Notes under the pieces: model-generated | Told to the model about the DNA's origin: nothing | The model's input: only the letters and a program-made list of their open reading frames with translations | The model's database searches: none | Origin: Methylomonas koyamae | GTDB lineage: Bacteria; Pseudomonadota; Gammaproteobacteria; Methylococcales; Methylomonadaceae | NCBI RefSeq assembly: GCF_006483455.1 | Contig: NZ_PPPU01000012.1 | Coordinates: forward strand, 162,028 to 226,027 | Direction of reading: 5' to 3' | Length of the DNA: 64,000 bases | Position numbers and translations under genes: made by a program | Part shown: piece after piece, positions 7,354 through 15,455 of the stretch | How positions within the stretch are numbered: the first letter of the stretch is position 1 | How the letters are laid out: each line of letters begins with the position of its first letter

Positions 7354-8622
7354 GTGTTCGATTACATGGATTTTGGCCTGGATTCCGGCGAGGATAGCGG
7401 CGCATCGTTTTCGACCAACACCGGCCCGTATATTCCGGATGCGCAGGACTGCATGCGCTGCGGCATGTGCGTGACCGGCTGCCCGACCTACCGTTTGACC
7501 CAAACCGACGCCGAAACCCCGCGCCAGCGGATTCGCAGCATCGAAAAAGTGTTGCGCGACGAAGCGCTCAGCGCCGACGAACGTACCCATCTGGATAACT
7601 GCCTGCAATGCCGGGCCTGCGAAACCGTGTGTCCGAGCCGGATGAAATACGGCGAACTGTTCGACCTGGCGCGGCACAAACTGACGCAATTGCAGCCGCC
7701 GTCCTGGCTTGCCGGATTGGCGCTGCGTCTGATCGAACACAAAAACTGGCGACGCAGCTTGTTGCCGTTGCTTACCCTATATTTGCGTTCGGGCCTGCAA
7801 AAGCCGTTGCGGGCGAGCGGCCTGTTGCAAAAACTGAATCTGGCGGCCGCCGAGCGCTTAGTCTGCGAGCCGGCGCTCGGCGGTTTAGCCGGAGTTTTTC
7901 CTGTGAGTAAACGTGCCCGCCAACGCGGCCGCGTCGCCTTGTTTACCGGTTGTCTGGCCGAACATTTCGACCGCGCCACGCTGCGGGCGGCGATCAAATT
8001 ATTGAATGCGGTCGGCTACGAGGTGGTGGTGCCGGAAGGGCAGGGCTGCTGCGGCGCGATCCACCAGCATAACGGCCGCTCGGCTGAGGCATTGATCGAA
8101 AACAATATCGCCACGTTTTACGAGCTGGAAGTCGAGGCGGTGGTGTATCTGGCCAGCGGTTGCGGAGCGATGCTAACCGAATACCAGGGCGCGGATAGCG
8201 AAACCTCCGGCTGGTTCACCCGCAGTTTGCGCGACATCAACGAGTTTTTGCTGGAACATTGGCCGGACCAGTTGCAGCCGGCGGCATCCAACCTGAATAT
8301 CGCGGTGCACGAACCGTGCAGCCAGCGTAACGTCTTGAAAAACGCCAAGGCGGTTTATGCCTTGTTGGCGAAAATCCCCGGCGTGAATATCGAAGCCTTG
8401 CCGGACAACCACACCTGCTGCGGTGCCGGCGGCAGTTATATGTTGAGCCATCCGGAAAATGCCGGGCAGTTAAAAACGCTGAAGCGCCAGGCCATCGCCG
8501 GTTGCGGCGCCGATATCGCCGTCAGCACCAATTTCGGTTGCGCGTTTTTTCTGAACGCCGAGCGCGGCGAAACCGACCGCAAACTGATGCATCCGATTCG
8601 GCTGCTGGCCGACCGGATCTGA
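7354..8622 (+). CDS. glcF: GlcF-like iron-sulfur protein (glycolate oxidase Fe-S subunit family)
   Basis: 422-residue Fe-S protein of the GlcF/LutA type. Two [4Fe-4S] motifs stand near the N terminus (Cys33, 36, 39, 43 and Cys83, 86, 89, 93), followed by two CCG domains (GQGCCGAIHQHNGR and DNHTCCGAGGSY). GlcF passes electrons from the flavin subunits GlcD/GlcE of glycolate dehydrogenase to the respiratory chain. Neither glcD nor glcE is nearby, so the partner here is unknown, and a redox role in the nif module is possible. The frame starts with GTG at 7354, one base after the previous stop; an in-frame ATG at 7366 is an alternative. Confidence 0.85.
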   Translation: MFDYMDFGLDSGEDSGASFSTNTGPYIPDAQDCMRCGMCVTGCPTYRLTQTDAETPRQRIRSIEKVLRDEALSADERTHLDNCLQCRACETVCPSRMKYGELFDLARHKLTQLQPPSWLAGLALRLIEHKNWRRSLLPLLTLYLRSGLQKPLRASGLLQKLNLAAAERLVCEPALGGLAGVFPVSKRARQRGRVALFTGCLAEHFDRATLRAAIKLLNAVGYEVVVPEGQGCCGAIHQHNGRSAEALIENNIATFYELEVEAVVYLASGCGAMLTEYQGADSETSGWFTRSLRDINEFLLEHWPDQLQPAASNLNIAVHEPCSQRNVLKNAKAVYALLAKIPGVNIEALPDNHTCCGAGGSYMLSHPENAGQLKTLKRQAIAGCGADIAVSTNFGCAFFLNAERGETDRKLMHPIRLLADRI

Positions 8623-8727
8623 CCAACCGCGGCCGCGCCTGCCCGGCCGCAGGCGCCGAGCCTGACTATCCCCGGCGATTTGTGTAAAATCGCGCCACTT
8701 TTTCATTTCGATAGCGCAGGCAGCAGC

Positions 8728-9741
8728 ATGACTAAATCCATCGTTCTTACCGGCATCACCACCACCGGCACGCCGCATTTGGGCAATTACGCCGGGGCCA
8801 TCCGGCCGGCGATCAAGGCCAGCAAAGACGAACAGGTCCGGCCGTTTTATTTCCTGGCCGATTACCATGCGCTGATCAAATGCAACGAGCCGGCCCGGGT
8901 CAAGCAATCGAGCCTGGAAATCGCCGCGACTTGGCTGGCGCTGGGGCTGGATACCTCGAACGCCGTGTTCTACCGCCAGTCCGACGTGCCGGAGATTCTG
9001 GAGCTGACCTGGATGCTGACCTGCGTTACCGCCAAGGGCTTGATGAACCGGGCTCATGCGTACAAAGCCGCCGTGGCCGAGAACGAGGAAGCTGAAGGCG
9101 CCGATCCGGACAAGGGCATCACGATGGGCCTGTTCAGCTATCCGATTCTGATGGCCGCCGATATTTTGATGTTCAATGCCAACAAGGTGCCGGTCGGCAA
9201 GGACCAAATCCAGCATATCGAAATGGCCCGCGACATCGCCGCCCGCTTCAACCATATCTACGGCGAACATTTCGCGTTGCCGGAAGCGGTGCTGGAAGAA
9301 AACGCCGCGACCTTGCTGGGCCTGGACGGCCGCAAAATGAGCAAGAGCTACAACAATACGATTCCGTTGTTCGAGCCGGAAAAGAAACTGCGCAAATTGA
9401 TCAACAAGATCAAAACCAACTCGCTGGAACCGGGCGAACCGAAAGATCCGGAAGGCTGCACGCTGTTCGGTATTTACCAGGCCTTTGCCAACCACCACGA
9501 AGTCGACGCGATTCGTCAGCGCTATGCCGAAGGCATCGGCTGGGGCGAGATGAAGCAGGTGTTGTTCGAGAAAATCAACGACGAAATCGCCCCGGCCCGC
9601 GAGCGTTACGAAGCCTTAATAGCGGCGCCGGAACATATCGAACAGCAATTGCAGGAAGGCGCCGAAAAAGCCCGCGCCATCAGCCGGCCGTTCATTCAGC
9701 AATTGCGGGCAGCGGTCGGCATTTCCGGCTTGGCCGGCTAG
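8728..9741 (+). CDS. trpS: Tryptophan--tRNA ligase
   Basis: Class I aminoacyl-tRNA synthetase charging tRNA-Trp. The 337-residue product begins [20 protein letters not shown], with TPHLGNY as the HIGH-type signature, and has KMSKSYNN as the KMSKS loop. Length and motifs are normal for bacterial TrpS. The frame is open to 8680, but the ATG at 8728 fits the family start. It marks the end of the nif-associated run and lies 105 bases after the GlcF-like gene, so it probably has its own promoter. Housekeeping gene; no oddity seen. Confidence 0.96.
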   Translation: MTKSIVLTGITTTGTPHLGNYAGAIRPAIKASKDEQVRPFYFLADYHALIKCNEPARVKQSSLEIAATWLALGLDTSNAVFYRQSDVPEILELTWMLTCVTAKGLMNRAHAYKAAVAENEEAEGADPDKGITMGLFSYPILMAADILMFNANKVPVGKDQIQHIEMARDIAARFNHIYGEHFALPEAVLEENAATLLGLDGRKMSKSYNNTIPLFEPEKKLRKLINKIKTNSLEPGEPKDPEGCTLFGIYQAFANHHEVDAIRQRYAEGIGWGEMKQVLFEKINDEIAPARERYEALIAAPEHIEQQLQEGAEKARAISRPFIQQLRAAVGISGLAG

Positions 9742-9804
9742 GCAGCTTTGCCCGGCGGTTTGCGGTTTAACCCGGCGCAACCGGCCTAGGCTAGGATAGC
9801 CGCC

Positions 9805-10554
9805 ATGCTGGTTTACGCGCTGCAGTCGCTGTTGTTGCCGCCGGTTTTACTGCTGGTTTTGGCGCTGGTCGGGGTCCTGGCCGGCAAACGCAAATGGGGG
9901 CGGAGCATGGCGCTGACGAGTTTGGTTTTGCTGTGGTTGCTGAGTCTGCCCATCGTCGTCAACCGCTTGGCGCAGTGGTGGGAGCGGGTGCCGCCGTTGC
10001 CGGCCGCAGCGGCCGCAACCTTCAAACCCGGCGCGCTGGTCGTTATCGGCGGCGGCCTGCAGTTCGACACGCCGGAATATCCCGGCCAAATCACCTTACA
10101 TCCGCGCAATCTGCTGCGCCTGCGCTATGCCGCCAAATTGGCCTGGGAACTGGGCTTGCCGGTATTGGTCTCCGGCGGCGGCGCGCTGGCGGCGGACGAT
10201 GTGGCCGAAGCCGACCTGATGGCGGCGATATTGGACCAGGAATTCAAAACCCCGGTGGCCTGGCAGGAGCGGGACAGCCGCAACACCGCCGAAAACGCCC
10301 GCTTCAGCCGGGACTTGCTACGCCAATACGGCATAAACGACATCGTGCTGGTGACGCAGGCCTACCACATGCCGCGGGCGTTGATGGCGTTTCGCCAAGC
10401 CGGCTTTAACGTCTTGCCCGCGCCGACCGCCTTCATCGGCCGCAGCGGCGACCCGCGTTTCGCGGACTGGCTACCGTCGCCGTCGGCCTGGGCCAACCTT
10501 TTCCTGCTGGCCCACGAGGCGGTCGGGATGGTTTGGTATCGGATTCGGTATTGA
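9805..10554 (+). CDS. DUF218 / YdcF-ElyC family envelope protein
   Basis: 249-residue membrane protein. Two N-terminal hydrophobic segments (residues about 3-22 and 34-52) precede a DUF218 domain with ALVVIGGGLQFDTPEY, VLVSGGGAL, the DSRNTAENA motif and VLVTQAYHMPRALMAFRQAG. ElyC of E. coli, in this family, acts in peptidoglycan or lipid-carrier metabolism at the inner membrane; the domain faces the periplasm. The role here is inferred by family. It is the last backbone gene before the cassette array, whose terminal attC-like site lies only about 30 bases downstream. Confidence 0.85.
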   Translation: MLVYALQSLLLPPVLLLVLALVGVLAGKRKWGRSMALTSLVLLWLLSLPIVVNRLAQWWERVPPLPAAAAATFKPGALVVIGGGLQFDTPEYPGQITLHPRNLLRLRYAAKLAWELGLPVLVSGGGALAADDVAEADLMAAILDQEFKTPVAWQERDSRNTAENARFSRDLLRQYGINDIVLVTQAYHMPRALMAFRQAGFNVLPAPTAFIGRSGDPRFADWLPSPSAWANLFLLAHEAVGMVWYRIRY

Positions 10555-10587
10555 TAGGGGGGCGCATAGCGTACCGTAAGAACTGAT

Positions 10588-10662
10588 CGCTAACGGTTGA
10601 AATAACCGGAGCTGCGTGGCTTTATCGCGCTGCGTCCGTCTTGATGGATGGGGTGGGCGTCA
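10588..10662 (-). other. attC-like recombination site C, downstream of the AbiTii cassette
   Basis: Read on the minus strand after the AbiTii stop: a TGACGCCCACCCC left end, then ATCAAGACGGACGCAGCG, a short spacer, CACGCAGCTCCGGTTATTTC and AACCGTTAGCG. This has the imperfect-palindrome layout of an integron attC site, with a GTTAGCG core (plus 10588-10594) and TCAAGACGGACGC as the left inner box. Inner boxes pair as CGGA..CGCAGCG against CGC(A)GCTCCGG. It closes the array against the elyC-like gene. Recognised by eye; a covariance-model search would settle it. Confidence 0.65.
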
Positions 10663-10679
10663 TTTTTCTGTGGACTTGG

Positions 10680-11603
10680 CTACTTGAATCCGTAGTACTT
10701 GAGTAACGCTTCTTTGATCACATCCGTGGCGACTGCAACTCCCATTTTCCAAGTGCCGGAGGCAGCCTTCTTGAGATTCTCAACGAGCCAGTTGCGCACT
10801 TGAGGACCCATGGGCTCTTCGTTGCTCTCAGGCTTTTCTGAAGCAGCGAGACGCGCTAGCTCTTGGGCGTCCTCTTCCACCATGCCAGAACCAGTCAAAA
10901 ACTGCGTCAAGCTTTTTGCGTCATGCGGGGTCACTGCAACCTGAATCGTTGCCCGTTCGCCGGTGGCCGCGATTGATGTGAAGTTGCCGTAGATTATTTG
11001 CTGGGCAATTTGCGTTGCTGCGGCCGCGCTAGGCGCAGATGGCAAAGCAGCAGGACCTATGGCTACAGCGGCCGCATCTGGCACAGACTTCTCTAGTTCA
11101 AGGGTAAGTTCGAGTACCCGGCTGCGCACTGCGTGCCGAATAGAGGCAAGCGATGAGCGCGGAATGCTTCCAGTGACCGAATTGCAAGCGTAGTCTGGAT
11201 AGACCTTGCCTTGAAGCATAAGGATAAGGTCGGCGGCATTTATTCCTAAATGGCCGCCGTATTCGGCGTTGGTCAGCAAGTCGTCCACTGCTGCGATGCT
11301 CTCCCGCATTTCGTGGCGTACCCAATGCTCCCCTGCGAACTTCTTCACCAAGTACGGTGAAATAGGCGCGTTCTTGATGCCGTACCCAAACGGGCCGGAA
11401 AAGTTGGCTGTGTAGCTGACGGGAATAAATCGATAGTCTGGGAGTTCCGCGTCGCGCGGGTACCCTTCCGATTCGTGACGCACCCACTCTGCAAGGGGCT
11501 GACTTCCGATCCGAGCTGCCAGGAGCCGAAGTCTGAGAAGTATTGGCCCAAGGTCAGCCCCCTCTTGGAGTACGGCAGCTTGGATTTCATGAAGAAGGCT
11601 CAT
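10680..11603 (-). CDS. AbiTii-domain protein (putative abortive-infection defence), in a gene cassette
   Basis: 307-residue protein whose N-terminal ~200 residues match the AbiTii domain: SLLHEIQAAVLQEGADLGPI, LAEWVRHESEGYP and ELPDYRFIPV are the family's helical start, EWVxHE box and PDYR strand. AbiTii is linked by name and context to abortive-infection phage defence; its mechanism is not established. The C-terminal part has a helical EEDAQELARLAASEKPE region and a terminal VATDVIKEALLKYYGFK segment. AAGGA stands 6 bases before the ATG. It is the last of three cassettes between attC-like sites and has lower GC than the flanking chromosome. Confidence 0.78.
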   Translation of the reverse strand: MSLLHEIQAAVLQEGADLGPILLRLRLLAARIGSQPLAEWVRHESEGYPRDAELPDYRFIPVSYTANFSGPFGYGIKNAPISPYLVKKFAGEHWVRHEMRESIAAVDDLLTNAEYGGHLGINAADLILMLQGKVYPDYACNSVTGSIPRSSLASIRHAVRSRVLELTLELEKSVPDAAAVAIGPAALPSAPSAAAATQIAQQIIYGNFTSIAATGERATIQVAVTPHDAKSLTQFLTGSGMVEEDAQELARLAASEKPESNEEPMGPQVRNWLVENLKKAASGTWKMGVAVATDVIKEALLKYYGFK

Positions 11604-11622
11604 ACTCGATCCTTAATATGAT

Positions 11623-11690
11623 GATCAACGCCCAGCTCACAGACTGAAACCGCATAGCTTTTTTTTGGTCGGGAGAGCGACGTGTTATGT
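11623..11690 (-). other. attC-like recombination site B, between the AbiTii gene and the broken small gene
   Basis: On the minus strand it runs from ACATAACACGTCGCTC to GAGCTGGGCGTTGATC, which pair imperfectly around a variable centre (AACACGTC-GCTC against GAGCTGGGC-GTT). The outer core GTTGATC (plus 11623-11629) stands directly before the AbiTii leader. It is the weakest of the three sites: the left outer box does not match the start of its cassette well. Called mainly because of its place between two cassettes and the AACGCCCAGCTCA-type inner box. Confidence 0.5.
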
Positions 11691-11694
11691 GTGA

Positions 11695-11997
11695 TCATGC
11701 TTTCTCCGGTGTGTTATAGACCAAGATGGCATCACCTATTTCAAGTGCGGACAAATAGCAGGAACGTTCAGGCTATTCCTTCCGCTCCGCTGTATAAGAG
11801 GGCAAAGTTCCCGCTTTTAATATTTCAAATTGCGACCACCCGCAATTTATCGCTACGTGTTGCGCCGTCTCCCAGTCGTGAGCCGAGCCAAGCGACTGCC
11901 GCAGGTAGATATGCATTGCGTGACGCTGGCCGGTGGGAAAGCCTTCTACATCTGACGCAGTGGCTTTCGCCAAAAAAATATGGACTTCATGTGTCAT
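11695..11997 (-). pseudogene. Small cassette gene interrupted by an in-frame amber codon
   Basis: An ATG at 11997 opens a frame beginning MTHEVHIFLAKATASD. It reads 74 residues to TAG at 11773-11775, then continues in the same frame for 25 more residues (PERSCYLSALEIGDAILVYN...) to a TGA at 11695-11697. The post-stop part (ALEIGDAILVY) looks like the natural C terminus of a ~100-residue cytoplasmic protein, so the gene is probably inactivated by one nonsense change, or makes a 74-residue product. Function unknown. The ATG lies only 4 bases after the recombination core GTTACTT, typical of a gene cassette. Confidence 0.6.
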
Positions 11998-12000
11998 GGC

Positions 12001-12117
12001 AAGTAACGATCTAGTTTAACCTGCGCCGGAGCGCGGAGGGTACCGACATAGGCCATGAGAATGCCGCAGACATGGCCTGTGTTGCGTCCGCGTTGAACGA
12101 CCAGTTAGCCATCACTT
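12001..12117 (-). other. attC-like recombination site A, downstream of the 228-aa cassette gene
   Basis: Clearest site of the array. On the minus strand it begins GTGATGGCTAAC (overlapping the gene's TGA), then TGGTCGTTCAACGCGGACGC, a central hairpin AGGCCATG/CATGGCCT, GCGCTCCGGCGCAGGTTAAAC and the core GTTACTT (plus 12001-12007). GTTCAAC and GTTTAAC form the paired inner boxes. The left outer arm GTGATGGCTAAC is the exact 12-base reverse complement of GTTAGCCATCAC at the start of the same cassette, as expected when a circular cassette has been inserted by integrase-type recombination. Confidence 0.75.
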
Positions 12118-12798
12118 TTTAGCCTCAGCGACTTTTCTTTTCCAGAGTTGAACCAGTTCGGTGATGTTTGACTCGGCTTTGAGTGCTGAGATATCGACTG
12201 GCTGCGTAGATTCATCCATTTTTGATCGAGTATCCCAGAGCTTTGCCCCAACATCTTCGGCCAAGTGAGTCTCATTGCCCCCAGAGACGAGTACGTAATA
12301 CATATTTTCCTGCTTTAGAGCGTCGATGTAGCTCATGCGTAAGAGCGTGACGGGCTCAAGAATCTCAACGTCGCCTCCAAGTGCTGGTTTGGCCCAGTGC
12401 AGGAATTGAAAAAACTCTTCGTTGTTGCGATACCCTTTCAGCGTTGTTAGTGCCCCCTTTGTATGGCCAGTGGGGTACTCGGAAAAGTAGTAGCCAGTGA
12501 ATGGTTGATGGTAGGCAATAGAATCCCTAACCCTGAACTCAATCCAGCTAAGACGAGATAGCTTGAAGTTGTATATGGGGCCACCGTCGGATGTAATTTC
12601 AATATGCCTGTCGGTGTATTTGTCGCTATCAACTTTTTCAAGCAATGCCCTCACCTCAATTTGCGGCATCAGCGCTACGACAGCCGCCTTCGCCTGCAAA
12701 TCTGCGGCTCGATACTGAGCGACGCTGGCGATGACACTAGCCGCAGTCAGTATGACGCCAAGGACCGATATGAAAGTGGCTGAACTCTCGGGTTTCAT
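12112..12798 (-). CDS. Membrane-anchored hypothetical protein, first gene of the cassette array
   Basis: 228-residue protein of unknown function. Residues about 8-27 (FISVLGVILTAASVIASVAQ) form one hydrophobic segment, followed by a large probably cytoplasmic domain with IEVRALLEKVDSDKYTDRHI and a charged C-terminal helix. No catalytic motif was recognised. The ATG follows GTTAGCCATCACA directly, without a Shine-Dalgarno sequence, and the TGA lies inside the attC-like site, so gene and site form one compact cassette. Its place in an array with an AbiTii gene makes a defence-related role conceivable but unproven. Confidence 0.75.
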   Translation of the reverse strand: MKPESSATFISVLGVILTAASVIASVAQYRAADLQAKAAVVALMPQIEVRALLEKVDSDKYTDRHIEITSDGGPIYNFKLSRLSWIEFRVRDSIAYHQPFTGYYFSEYPTGHTKGALTTLKGYRNNEEFFQFLHWAKPALGGDVEILEPVTLLRMSYIDALKQENMYYVLVSGGNETHLAEDVGAKLWDTRSKMDESTQPVDISALKAESNITELVQLWKRKVAEAKK

Positions 12799-13054
12799 TG
12801 TGATGGCTAACTAGTAATTAATTGGTTTCCGTATATCACCAAGCTGACGTTCATTCGCACGATAACGGGTCGGTTAACATTGGAGTTTCCTATCTGGATA
12901 TCGTCGTCGATTAGAAACGATGTTCGGTAATAGCTATGTCGGCGCCATTCAACCACTTCGCAGGATTGACCGCAACGGGGCTTGCCGGCAAGCAAAATAG
13001 TTAACCCAATAGCCCGATTAATCCCGCCGCGTTGCAACCCGCTAGCGCACGGCG
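12799..13054. other. Gap between cassette array and DUF2799 gene
   Basis: 256 bases without a recognised gene. GTTAGCC at the left end (plus GGCTAAC, 12803-12809) is the junction of the first cassette. A minus-strand frame across this stretch reads a plausible protein tail (DDDIQIGNSNVNRPVIVRMN) that stops inside the junction core, which may be the remains of an older cassette or chance. No integrase gene and no convincing attI site are seen here. Confidence 0.4.
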
Positions 13055-13654
13055 TCAACGATAGCCGGAAAGCTCCCGGCGCATGTCGTCGAGTTGCCGT
13101 TCGTGGAAGTAAAGGTCTTGGCGGTGGTGATCGTAGTGGCGGTCCAGGTCCCGCAGTTCGCTGCGCAGTCGGTCGCGCTCTTTGTCGGTCAATTTGCTGT
13201 CGCGCAAACGGCTTTCCTTGTCGGACAAGTCGCTTTGCAGCTGGTCCAGTTCGTTGCGGTCTTCGTAAACGGCATAGGCCGCGGCGTTGTAACGGGCAAA
13301 TTGGCTGTCGATGGCCGGTGGACAGACGTGTTGGTAGCCGCGGCCGTTGAGGCCTTCGGTGAACGCGTTGTCCAGCCGGCAATAATCGCGCAGGCCTTGG
13401 TCGCGGCCGGCGAAATAAGCTGCCTGGTCGACGACGATGCCGTGTTCGCGGCAGGCGTCGGCGTGGTCGGCCAGCCGAGCGCCGGGCTCGCCGCCGAGAC
13501 CGTCGCGTATGCCGACGCCGAACCAGTCGCCGCGCAGGCAGTCTTCCCGGCTCAGGCTGGCGCAACCGGAATCAAACAATAAACCAAGTAAAGCCGCCGC
13601 CAGGTAAACGCTGCGGCGGAATCGGCGGCGGATACATTTAAGCGGCAGGTTCAT
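13055..13654 (-). CDS. DUF2799 family lipoprotein-like protein
   Basis: 199-residue exported protein of the DUF2799 family. The basic N terminus (CIRRRFRRS) leads into a hydrophobic stretch and FDSGCAS, an imperfect lipobox with Cys31. The mature part has DCLRGDWFGVGIRDGLGGEP and a long charged coiled-coil C terminus (residues about 130-197). Family members are outer-envelope proteins of unknown function. The chosen start overlaps the end of the MFS gene by 17 bases, and both read on the minus strand, so they are likely co-transcribed. Confidence 0.8.
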   Translation of the reverse strand: MNLPLKCIRRRFRRSVYLAAALLGLLFDSGCASLSREDCLRGDWFGVGIRDGLGGEPGARLADHADACREHGIVVDQAAYFAGRDQGLRDYCRLDNAFTEGLNGRGYQHVCPPAIDSQFARYNAAAYAVYEDRNELDQLQSDLSDKESRLRDSKLTDKERDRLRSELRDLDRHYDHHRQDLYFHERQLDDMRRELSGYR

Positions 13655-14963
13655 CGCGGTCCAGTGCCGAGTCGCGCAGCGGCTCTTTCATGGTTACGGC
13701 AACGCACAATGCCAGTGCGGCGCAGCCGCTGACGTAATAACCGAACCAATCCGGGTGGCCCTGGCTTTTCAGCCATAAGGCCAGATATTCGGTGCTGCCG
13801 CCGAACAGGGCTACGGTCAGCGCGTACGGAAAACCGACGCCGAGGGCGCGAATGTGGACCGGAAACAATTCGGCTTTGACGATGGCGTTGACCGACGAGT
13901 AGCCGGAGGTAATCAGTAACGCGCACAGGTACCAGGCCAATGCGGTTTCGACGCTGCGCGCCTGCGCCAGCAACGACAGTAGCGGTGCGGTGCATACCGT
14001 GGCGCCGATGCCGAAACCGATCAGCAGCGTGCGGCGGCCCACGTAATCGGAAATCAGGCCGAAGATCGGTTGGAGCGCCATGAATCCCAACAGGCCCAGG
14101 CTGCAGATCAACGTGGCGTCGTCTTTGCTGAAGCCGCTGGTGTTGACCAGGAATTTTTGCATGTAGACGGTAAAGGTGTAGTAGGACACGGTGCCGCCGG
14201 CCGTCAGGGTGACGACGGTGAAGACCGCGCGCGGGTGGCGCGCCAGTTCCCGTAATGCGGCCCGGCGGCCGGGATGCTGGCGGGAATTGGCAAAGGCGCT
14301 AGTTTCGGCCATGTTGCCGCGCAGCCAGAGTGCGAGCACGGCCAGGGTGCCGCCGACGACGAACGGAATCCGCCAGCCCCAGGCGTGCAGTTGTTCGCTG
14401 CTTAACAGGTAGCGTTGCAGCAGCATCAACAATCCCAGGGCCAACAATTGGCCGAGCACGATCGTCACGTATTGAAAGCTGGAATAGTAACCGCGGTGCT
14501 TGGCGCCGGCCATTTCGCTGAGGTAGGTGGCCGAGCTGCCGTATTCGCCGCCGATACTGAAGCCTTGCAGCATGCGGGCAAACAGCAGCAGAGCCGGCGC
14601 CCAGTTGCCGATTTCGGCGTAAGCCGGCGCGCAGGCGATGATCAACGAGCCCAGGCACATCAGACTCACGGATAACAGCAGTGCGCTCTTGCGACCTTTG
14701 CGGTCGGCCAGACTGCCGAGCAGCCAGCCGCCCAGCGGGCGGAACACGAAACCGACGGCGAATACTGCCGCGTTATTCAGCAATTGCGCAGTCTGATCGC
14801 CTTCCGGAAAGAACAGCGGGGCAAAGTACAGGGCGAAGGCGGCGTAGATGGCCCAGTCGAAATATTCGACCAGATTGCCGGCGGAGCCGCTCAAAATGTA
14901 ACGCAGGCGCTGCCGGTGCGACAGCGTCGGGTTGGCGGGCGGAAGTGCGGCGAAAGATTCCAT
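13638..14963 (-). CDS. MFS transporter, metabolite:H+ symporter (MHS) type
   Basis: 441-residue inner-membrane transporter with 12 predicted helices. The start of helix 1 (SGSAGNLVEYFDWAIYAAFA) is the hallmark of MHS symporters such as KgtP, ProP and ShiA, and GSLADRKGRKSALLLS is the MFS loop 2-3 signature. ISDYVGRRTLLIGFG is the matching loop 8-9 motif. The substrate is probably a carboxylate or related small acid, but it cannot be told from sequence. It lies upstream of the DUF2799 gene and 18 bases after the ProQ gene, all on the same strand. Confidence 0.88.
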   Translation of the reverse strand: MESFAALPPANPTLSHRQRLRYILSGSAGNLVEYFDWAIYAAFALYFAPLFFPEGDQTAQLLNNAAVFAVGFVFRPLGGWLLGSLADRKGRKSALLLSVSLMCLGSLIIACAPAYAEIGNWAPALLLFARMLQGFSIGGEYGSSATYLSEMAGAKHRGYYSSFQYVTIVLGQLLALGLLMLLQRYLLSSEQLHAWGWRIPFVVGGTLAVLALWLRGNMAETSAFANSRQHPGRRAALRELARHPRAVFTVVTLTAGGTVSYYTFTVYMQKFLVNTSGFSKDDATLICSLGLLGFMALQPIFGLISDYVGRRTLLIGFGIGATVCTAPLLSLLAQARSVETALAWYLCALLITSGYSSVNAIVKAELFPVHIRALGVGFPYALTVALFGGSTEYLALWLKSQGHPDWFGYYVSGCAALALCVAVTMKEPLRDSALDRDEPAA

Positions 14964-14981
14964 CCCTGCGCCTCGTCGGCC

Positions 14982-15455
14982 TTATTCTGCGGCGGGAGCT
15001 GGCTGAGCGGGTTTGGCTGCGGCTTTTTTCGGCTTTCTTTTCTGCGACCGGTACTTCAGCCGTTGCGCCTGGGTGGCGTTGTCTTTGGTGACGCGGCCGG
15101 CTTCGTTACCGTTCAAATCTACCCGAATCGCGCCTTCGACCATGCAGGCCCAATAGCGGTTGCCGGTACACCAGGTTTTGATCGCTTCTAACAAGGCTTC
15201 CTTGGCGATGCCGAGTTGTTCGGACTGTTCGACCAAGTCGTTGTGGATGCCGATTTTGAGCGGGACTTTCGGATTGGGGCTTTTCGGGAAGATGGCCGGA
15301 AAACGTTTCTGCAACTGGCCGATGGTTTGCACGACCGGGTCGACGTCCGCGCTCGGCGCTTGGTGTTGCTTTTTCTGCTCTTGCTTTTTCGCTTTTTCGG
15401 CGGCGGCCTGTTGCGCCAGTTGATCCCGCAGCGATGCTAATTGTTCGAAGCCCAT
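14982..15455 (-). CDS. ProQ/FinO-family RNA chaperone
   Basis: 157-residue RNA-binding protein with a ProQ/FINO domain in the centre. QTIGQLQKRFPAIFP, KIGIHNDLVEQ and WCTGNRYWACMVEGAIRVDL are the family's conserved helices and NRYW motif. The C-terminal tail is Lys/Ala/Pro-rich (SQKRKPKKAAAKPAQPAPAA), and the N-terminal helix is Gln/Lys-rich. Such proteins bind structured 3' ends and small RNAs. The frame is open to 15527, but MGFEQLASLRDQL at 15455 is the natural start. It probably heads the minus-strand run ProQ-MFS-DUF2799. Confidence 0.88.
   Translation of the reverse strand: MGFEQLASLRDQLAQQAAAEKAKKQEQKKQHQAPSADVDPVVQTIGQLQKRFPAIFPKSPNPKVPLKIGIHNDLVEQSEQLGIAKEALLEAIKTWCTGNRYWACMVEGAIRVDLNGNEAGRVTKDNATQAQRLKYRSQKRKPKKAAAKPAQPAPAAE

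Noticed and set aside
11682..12014. 110-residue plus-strand frame in the cassette array
   Set aside because: Opposite to cassette direction, overlaps the attC-like sites and the broken small gene, no ribosome site.
12807..13565. 252-residue minus-strand frame
   Set aside because: Arg/Pro-rich shadow of the DUF2799 gene over most of its length. Its last ~60 residues look more protein-like but have no start of their own, so only noted.
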